Positions 52,121 through 64,000 of a stretch of DNA of 64,000 bases are shown one piece after another. The notes under the pieces were generated by a model. The model was not told where the DNA came from. It searched no databases and saw only the letters and a program-made list of their open reading frames with translations. The DNA comes from Whitmania pigra (Eukaryota; Annelida; Clitellata; Hirudinida; Haemopidae), in NCBI GenBank assembly GCA_021613335.1, contig JAJTWR010000032.1:282001-346000 (forward strand), read 5' to 3'. Within the stretch, counting starts at the first letter, position 1, and every line of letters starts with the position of its first letter. Position numbers and translations under genes: made by a program.

Positions 52121-53359
52121 GGATACCAGTATTACCCCGAATAATTGTTCAATATCTCATACTTTATTTATTATTATTACCATTTAATTTCATATAAATG
52201 TCTTTTAAATTTTGCTCGTTGTTTCACGGAATTTCCTCCAAAAATCGCGATTTTCCGTTCAATAGCAGACGATTCACCTTAAATGTTTCAATCAACATAA
52301 CGCAAACAAACTTCACGATGTCAGGGATGGGCAGTAGAAACCGCTTATCAATTTATATTTCTTGTTGATTGAAATTACACAAAGCACATTTATTCCATTC
52401 TCAAAGTTTTTCTCATAATTTCTTACAATTCGCAATGTTGATCTTTTCCTGATATGTAAACATTCAATGCAAATAATATTACACAACCTGACGTTTCCCA
52501 GAGACAAAGTTTCATTCATTACTTAGAAAAGATTAACCAAAGTATCTTTTGATCTGCATTTAGACGTGAGAGAAGAATGAAGTGGAACACTCTAACAGTT
52601 GTTGATTCGTACGAGATCATCACGAAAATTAAATCTATCGCGATGAAGTTACCTTAACAACTTGCTGTACATAAGCGATTCTATCCATTTTTGGAACTCT
52701 GTGTCCGGCTATTTATATCTACGAAGTTGGGTGCAAGCAAGACAAAACACCTGAGTATTCAATTGAACAAGTCACTTAACCAAATTTAAATTCTTACCCA
52801 GTCCATTCAACGTAAGGCGATGTTACGAAATAAAAAATGGAGCGGTGAGCGGCAATAACAACAAGCTTGTAGCTTGTAACTTTTTTAGCATTTAATTATT
52901 ATAAGTACCTGAGAAAGTTACAAATGAAAAAAAAGCATATGAACAAGCATCCTAGATTAAATATTAGGAATCTTTAGATTATTAAAATCTTAAGATCTTT
53001 AAAATCGAGACTTGTAGTTAGCATAACGTAACATTTAATGGGTCAGCGGGCTATTTTGACGGGTCACCGTTGTTAAACGTTGAATCAACTGCACAGTTTA
53101 CATTGTACAGTTATCGTTTCCTAGTTAACTTTACCTTTTTAACAATCACAAAGAGAGTGCTTATTACACAGATCCAGGTCTTCTTAACCACTATAAATAA
53201 TTGTTATGTTATGTTTGCAAGTCAGTCTGCTAGTGCCCTCGCTAATGGTTAAATAAAAAACGTGCCTGGCGATATGCATGTGGTTTCCAAATCATCTGAG
53301 TTATGCAACGGACCATAATCAAATAAATAAAAATATGCATGTGGCGCTACATAAACGAG
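52121..53359. other. Region upstream of the CABIT-like gene
   Basis: AT-rich DNA. The 5' exons and promoter of the CABIT-like gene should be here or beyond, but none is identifiable. Confidence 0.4.
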
Positions 53360-56300
53360 GTTCAATTAAACTTGTTTGGACTGTCTCTTATGAATCTAAG
53401 ATCAACCAAATTGCTTCAATAACTAATAAAAATAATCCTCAGCTGCTATTGATCAGTCACATCATAGGGCAGAGAAGGTTGATCTTGAAGAGCAAGAACC
53501 ATGGTCTGGTCAGCATACCTGAAAGTTTTCCAATATTTATGGAAAGAATTAACTTGTTCGGACGTGGTGGGTTTTTGTTAAACTCGCGTTAAGAAATATT
53601 ATTAAGACATTTATTCAATTTGCATTTGTTAAATTTAAACTGATTAAAATCGATTTGAAAGTTTAAAAAATACGATAAAATATTTCTTAATAACATGATA
53701 ACATAACATGCATTAAATATTGGATCTATGACACTGCCAGTGGTTAAGAAAGAGCAAGTCTGGGATTATATGCAGCAACTCAAGATGGACAAATCGCAAA
53801 AGATCAGATTTACGATGCCATTTGAAGAACTCCTCGTTTCAGAGGGGGCACCTCTGATGTCACAAGATCTTGGTCCAATGAACTTCAACCACGTCGATAA
53901 CCAGCAGTATCTTGTGGTGCACCCGCTAGACAATGGTAAAGTCATTACTGTCGTACTTGTACTGCATTACGCGCCCTTGACAAGGCATGCCATACAAATG
54001 ATTACCAATGCAATTTATTATTTACCTTGGTAATGATGATGACGAAGTTATTCAAAATGGTGATAATAATAATGATAATATTAACTAACAGACAAAATCA
54101 ACTTCAATCCTATGGCTATACCACTGGCGGCGCAATTAGAAGTCAGACTGGTTGAAGGTCACAGAGAAATGTCAAGCAGACAATGGTCTTTCCTCATGGA
54201 AGATTGCAAGCTGGCACTCCAACAGCATAGGGAGACCAATCCTCCAGAATTAGAAAGTAGGTTGACGTTGCTTATTTATTTATTTTAAATTCATTTCAAA
54301 TTGAAGGCTTCGATATATTTTTAGCATAACGGACGTATTGGAGTAGGCGAGGGAGAATTGAGTTGTAATATTGGCTGAGTGAAGAAGATTCGAAAAAATT
54401 GAGATGAATTCGTGCAACTAAAAATTGTATCCAAAATTATGGGACTAAATACCAAAATGAGCATTTGCTGATGTGTGGTAACGGCAGCGCCCAGAAAAGT
54501 TAAATTTAGCCGGCTAATCATAAATTCACATGCCTTGGTACGACTGGGATCGTTTCGATACGCATTTCTTAAATATTTTTCAGCTATAACTCGGTCGCGT
54601 ATAAATGGCGCAATAGGGATTGACAAGTCATTCTTTAGAATTATCTTACTATGTTCAAGCGAATTCAATGGCTGACTACGCCCCAACTCACAGCCGCAGA
54701 ACTGTACATATCATGAGTTGAATAATTGCTGGATAACTGAATGAATGAATGAATGAATGAACAGCATCACATTGAATTGGCTACTTATACCACTTCCTAT
54801 TCCGGAGCCATTAAGATTCTTAAATATACTAATTAGGCATTATCCGAGCATTGATATGTTGCTAAACTTAATACGATGGTATTGAAACGAACAAAAACTT
54901 TAAATAATTGTTTCACTTTTCAGAGGTGATAGTCTTATTCAACGGTGCTTCTACCATGAAATCTCGCAAGAATATTCAACCACCCTACTCCAGTCGCACC
55001 TACCAACAACCTGCACACCACCAACAACAACAACTACATTCCTCAATCAGACACCAAGGTGAAGCAGAGGCCAATAATCAAAGACTCCACCAGGGTTTCA
55101 GGAACATGAGATTAGCAGCCCCTGCAGACAGACACGTCACCATAGTAACTCACGATGACATGGGAGCAGAAAGCGGCATCAAGCAGATCACGAGTGCAGT
55201 GAAAAGTCCAACACTGGTTAACTTCGGGGATCCAGCGAGTAGCTATTACAGCCACTACTACACCAAGAACGAACCGTCGAATCTTAACGTCAACGCCAAC
55301 AATAACTTCAAGATAGTAGCTAATCAGCCCTCCTACAGGATGGAACATCCTGGTGTTGTTATACAAACCGGCCAACCTCGCCTAAATATTGACCAGAAAG
55401 GACCAAGGATCCAAAGCAAGTCGTCTACCCAACTGAATAATAGACACGAAAAGAAAATGAACTCTCTGGGTGAACCGAGGCAGAATGAGATTTCTGGGAA
55501 CCATCAGAGAATAGCTGTAATGGGAAGCCAACAAAATCAACAACAGAAAGCTAATGGAGTCGAACGAGGTCGAACGATGAAGTCTTACGATGCCAACAAT
55601 AACTACGGCAATCTCGTGAGAACAGCCAGCCAAGTTCTCTTCATGGATATAGTGTGCAGCGAAGACGAGCAGGAGAGCGGAAGCGACGAAACTTTCCGCG
55701 ACTCCAAGCACAACAAGACATTCGATCATCAAAGTGAAAAGCTACTCCAGGTTCCAAACGTCCAATACGGACACATCAGTTCCAAACAAAGAATTCGCAA
55801 GGGAAAGAACTCCAGGAGTCTCAGCGACTTGCGTTTTGACAGACTGACCACAGAAAGACCAAGGGTTGCGATGAAAGAAGAATCGGACGACGCAGACATC
55901 GAAAACGAAAGTCAGATCACTGTCATCTGTGGAAAACCTGACAAACGTGGTGGTGCCTTTGGCGATAGAGTGATAGTTCAGACTTCAAATAAGAATGATC
56001 CTCGAATCGCTCCAATGCAGGATATCTTTGATAGAAGTAATTCTGGAGTACGCTATATGGAGAACTCCGATATGAGGACGATGAACGGTGGCAATCACAA
56101 AGTTATTCCAAGAACTCATGACGGGAACAAACGTCCTCATTTTATTACAGCAAAGGAAGCCTACTTGAGCAGAATCTCCGGGCAAGAATCTGATACCTCC
56201 AACTTATACCTGCGCTACAAGCGACCTACCTTCAAGAAGTATCCGAGACGCTTCAAGTACTCGAGTGACGCTGATTTCTCTGGCAGCGAGGACATGTCCA

Positions 56301-56824
56301 GACAGAAGGGCATTCCCTACGATTACACGGATTCGGGCTACTTTCCAAAAATGAGAGCAAAGACCAGCAAGAATTACAACAATTCCGCTTCCGATCTCGA
56401 TACGGTTGCTAGAGGAAGAGGATTTTATGTCCATAACAGCACTTTTGGCGACAGTTATCCGCCCATTGTAAGCAACATACGAAACAACAGACTCTCCAGT
56501 TCTTCCATGTTTCTCGAACCTGGGGATGAGAGTCACATGTACAGGAGAAACATCGTCCATGGAGCAATGGATAGCAGGCACCGGACACGTTCCTCCCCGG
56601 CCAAAGTCCTCATGATGAACAGACAAGCTCAGGTTCCGTCAAGAGATGTCCAAACAAATTACTTTCCATCCCCCAACGGCCCTTCCAATCCCGGCCAGCC
56701 AGGGCCGATGTCGAGAACCCTCATCTCCCTCAATAATGGTGTCAGCCACCCTCCCTCTCAGGTCAAAAGATCAATCAGAGATCCTAATCAGGGTCGTTAC
56801 AGGCAGGTCATTAACCTCCGGTGA
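53360..56824 (+). CDS. Protein with a CABIT-like N-terminal part and a long basic disordered tail (5' end missing)
   Basis: Exons: about 53360-53563, 53741-53935, 54092-54256 and 54924-56824; the junctions keep frame (phase 1, 1, 1). The first three encode LLLISHIIGQRRLILKSKNH and GLVSIPESFPIFMERINLF, then QYLVVHPLDN joined to DKINFNPMAIPLAAQLEVRL. The beta-rich pattern ending in P-M-x-I-P-L resembles the CABIT domain of GAREM/THEMIS adaptor proteins (inference). The last exon encodes about 630 residues that are polar and basic: a Q/H-rich start (HHQQQQLHSS), repeated arginine-serine patches and DTVARGRGFY, with no fold visible. It ends TGA at 56822-56824. GAREM-type proteins are receptor-tyrosine-kinase adaptors with disordered tails; no SH2- or SH3-binding cluster is obvious here. 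The first donor (GTGGTG) is weak. Confidence 0.55.
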
Positions 56825-58410
56825 ATATTCGTTGGATGCTGCCGAGATACAAGAGTTTGTGCTGACATCTATCTATCTATTAGTTAACCAGCCCACTCAT
56901 CAATCTAAATGCTTTGATATAGCGTTGCTTATTGCTTTAAGCTGTCACTTTTCGCTTATTTGGATGATGCACATCCTAAGCATACATTACCTCCGTCTTC
57001 ACAGAATAATTTGGTCATTTCCTCGATTCCAAATGAATGTTAAAGTGTTATAAAGAATTTGTAATAACTATCTTAACTGAAGTGTGTTACTGCTGAAGAT
57101 TTAACAACATTTTTAATTTCAGAGAAGAAATGTAAGTACTTCATTGTCATTATAGGTGCTAGATCAACCAAGCTATTTCTTGACTATTTATAGACTAAGG
57201 TCTACGTGATACAAACCACCATTACACTTTTCTATGCTGGGTTTTGTTGTTGGCAGTGCCTTCCACCAGCTCCCTAATGTTCGATGTTCTCAGCCTTTCC
57301 TAGACCCACATCATCAAATCGTAAATTTTATGGGTTAAACGCGCAGAATGTAATACATAAATAAATTGATTAATTATTGTTCTACGGACTTGTTTTTTGT
57401 CAATAAATGCAAATAAATTTTTGTTAGAACCTGAATGCAGTTGGAATAAAATCGAGCAAAAAGTCTTTTTCAAAATCGAAACGTAAATTCTTCCAATGGA
57501 ATAGCAAATAATCTTGTAAATAATGAATCACCAGCACAAGAAATTATATTTTTAACAGCGGAGCTGAAATAAGCGCTCTCCATTTCCATGAAATCTTGAC
57601 AGGCACTTGTGCAATCACCAAGTCTTGAGTGAATAAAGTATTAATAGAAACAACAATGAATGAAAGAAGGAAGGAATAAAAGAACACAAACAACAGGTGG
57701 GAACAAAATATGAAAAAAAATCACAAATCTTTAAAACAAAACCTTCAAATGTTCTTTGGAATGTTGTCAAACAAATGAAAATGAAGAATATAAGACATAA
57801 TAATGAAACGCGTTATTATGACCAATTTATATATCAAATCGAATCAAAAAAATCAATTTACTCGTAAGATCAACAACCAAAACAATTGAAAAGTCACCAT
57901 CAGACTATTAAACAATACTGTTTGCAGCAATAGGCATACTTATAATGTATATAGATACACATGTATATATATTTATCTAATACTATGGCAAAAATACAAA
58001 CAATTTGACAGATTGATCTCACAAAAGTCTTCGAATGAATCCAAAAATCCAAAGTCTAGAGATAAATTTAGAGTGAAAAATCGAAATGATGAAATTCAAT
58101 AATCAATATAAAAACGTAATCACCATCACCATCTCATTTTAAATTAGGTTTGTGGAGATGTGACAATGGCAGAAAGTTAACGGTAAGGCTAAAATTCAGC
58201 TAAAAATAAAAAAAAAGTTTGCAGACATGGGGATGATATTTAAAAATGCTTGAATACCATTGTCAAATTTCAGTTTTGTCGAGCTCAAAAGAACGCCATC
58301 ATAATCATCATCATCATCTCTCCTCCCTCATCATCATAACCGAAACCATAACATCAACACCATCATCGTCATCATCACCGTCGTCGTCATCATCATCTCG
58401 ACCAGACCAT
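56825..58410. other. Convergent intergenic region
   Basis: 3' flank shared by the CABIT-like gene (+) and TBC1D2 (-). It contains AT-rich sequence, several AATAAA-type motifs and a small ATC microsatellite at 58295-58400 next to the TBC1D2 stop codon. No further gene is visible. Confidence 0.5.
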
Positions 58411-63511
<5,101 letters not shown>

Positions 63512-64000
63512 CTGCACGAAGAGCAGACGACAAATGAAGACGATATCAACGACAACAAACAACAACAACAACAGCAAAAGCTCTAACACCAGCAACAACG
63601 ACGACAACTAAAACATTAGCATATTCCTTATCTCCTCATGTATAAGATGCACTATTTCCAACAAATTTACGATCTAAAAAGAGGGTGCAATTATGATAAT
63701 TAAATTGATTAAATGTGGTCTTATATAAGTCATATGATATGTGTCTTGTAATTACGTGATAATAAATGTATTTACAATTTAACATGCTCAGCCTAACTTC
63801 TGTTATGTTCTCAGTTGATCGGTTTTCATGCAACGTGCAAGTTTTTAAGATATTAGAAAAATTCAATTTTATGAACTTCAATTAAGCTTCACAAAATGAG
63901 TTCAATTTCTGCCTTCTGACGTTTGTTAAAATAATTTAGGAATATTATTTTAAATACTCTCGGAAAGTGATAGTTCTTTGACATTAAAGTTTGTTTTTTT
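63512..64000. other. TBC1D2 upstream intron
   Basis: It begins at the acceptor of the first visible TBC1D2 exon and runs to the window end. A CAACAA-rich patch lies at 63550-63600. No further exon is seen, so the 5' part of the gene (PH domain) must lie beyond 64000. Confidence 0.5.

Noticed and set aside
55112..56626. Minus-strand ORFs opposite the large exon of the CABIT-like gene
   Set aside because: The plus-strand frame is open for 1.9 kb and splices in frame to upstream exons; the antisense ORFs are short shadows.

Overview
This window is AT-rich nuclear DNA from an invertebrate animal. Genes are split into many short exons by GT-AG introns, long (ATT)n, (ATG)n and (ATC)n arrays are common, and several classes of transposable element are present (LINEs, a SINE, hAT, Tc1/mariner, an LTR element). 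Orthologues of animal genes are recognisable: TLX homeobox, RAD21 cohesin, DYNC2I2 (WDR34) and TBC1D2. A small heat-shock protein with two alpha-crystallin domains, an arrangement best known from flatworms, hints weakly at a spiralian. I cannot name the species.

Layout. 1-3.2 kb: repeat-rich DNA with a diverged tandem repeat, a SINE and LINE remnants. 3.3-5.7 kb (+): a secreted PAN/apple-like plus C-type-lectin gene with a LINE in its first intron. 6.8-7.0 kb (-): an inverted copy of one lectin exon beyond a long (ATT)n tract. 7.3-8.4 kb: a hAT element with a near-perfect 8-bp target duplication. 8.4-13.9 kb: Tc1 and LINE remnants and unannotated DNA. 14.0-15.2 kb (-): a TLX-class homeobox gene lacking its last exon. 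16.7-20.3 kb (-): a complete 12-exon DYNC2I2 gene. 22.7-27.1 kb (+): a THAP-domain gene that continues into three death-fold (CARD-like) repeats. 27.26-28.44 kb (+): the two-domain small heat-shock protein, starting 110 bp after the THAP gene stops. 30.3-30.8 kb: a large (ATG)n array. 31.1-33.2 kb (+): a gene with a U1-like zinc finger. 34.5-36.0 kb: orphan exon candidates. 36.8-40.7 kb (-): RAD21. 41.3-52.1 kb: a transposon graveyard. 53.3-56.8 kb (+): a gene with a CABIT-like N-terminal part and a 1.9-kb exon encoding a basic disordered tail. 58.4-63.5 kb (-): the 3' half of TBC1D2, whose 5' exons lie outside the window.

The genes do not form one pathway. They serve ciliary transport (DYNC2I2), chromosome cohesion (RAD21), Rab GTPase control (TBC1D2), transcription (TLX, THAP gene), protein folding (sHSP) and probably extracellular recognition (lectin). 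Most exons are shorter than 250 bp. I built the gene models by splicing by eye. The DYNC2I2, TBC1D2, sHSP and THAP models keep frame across all their introns, which is strong internal support. The most unusual item is the THAP plus triple death-fold architecture, in which each repeat is split by a phase-1 intron at the same place.
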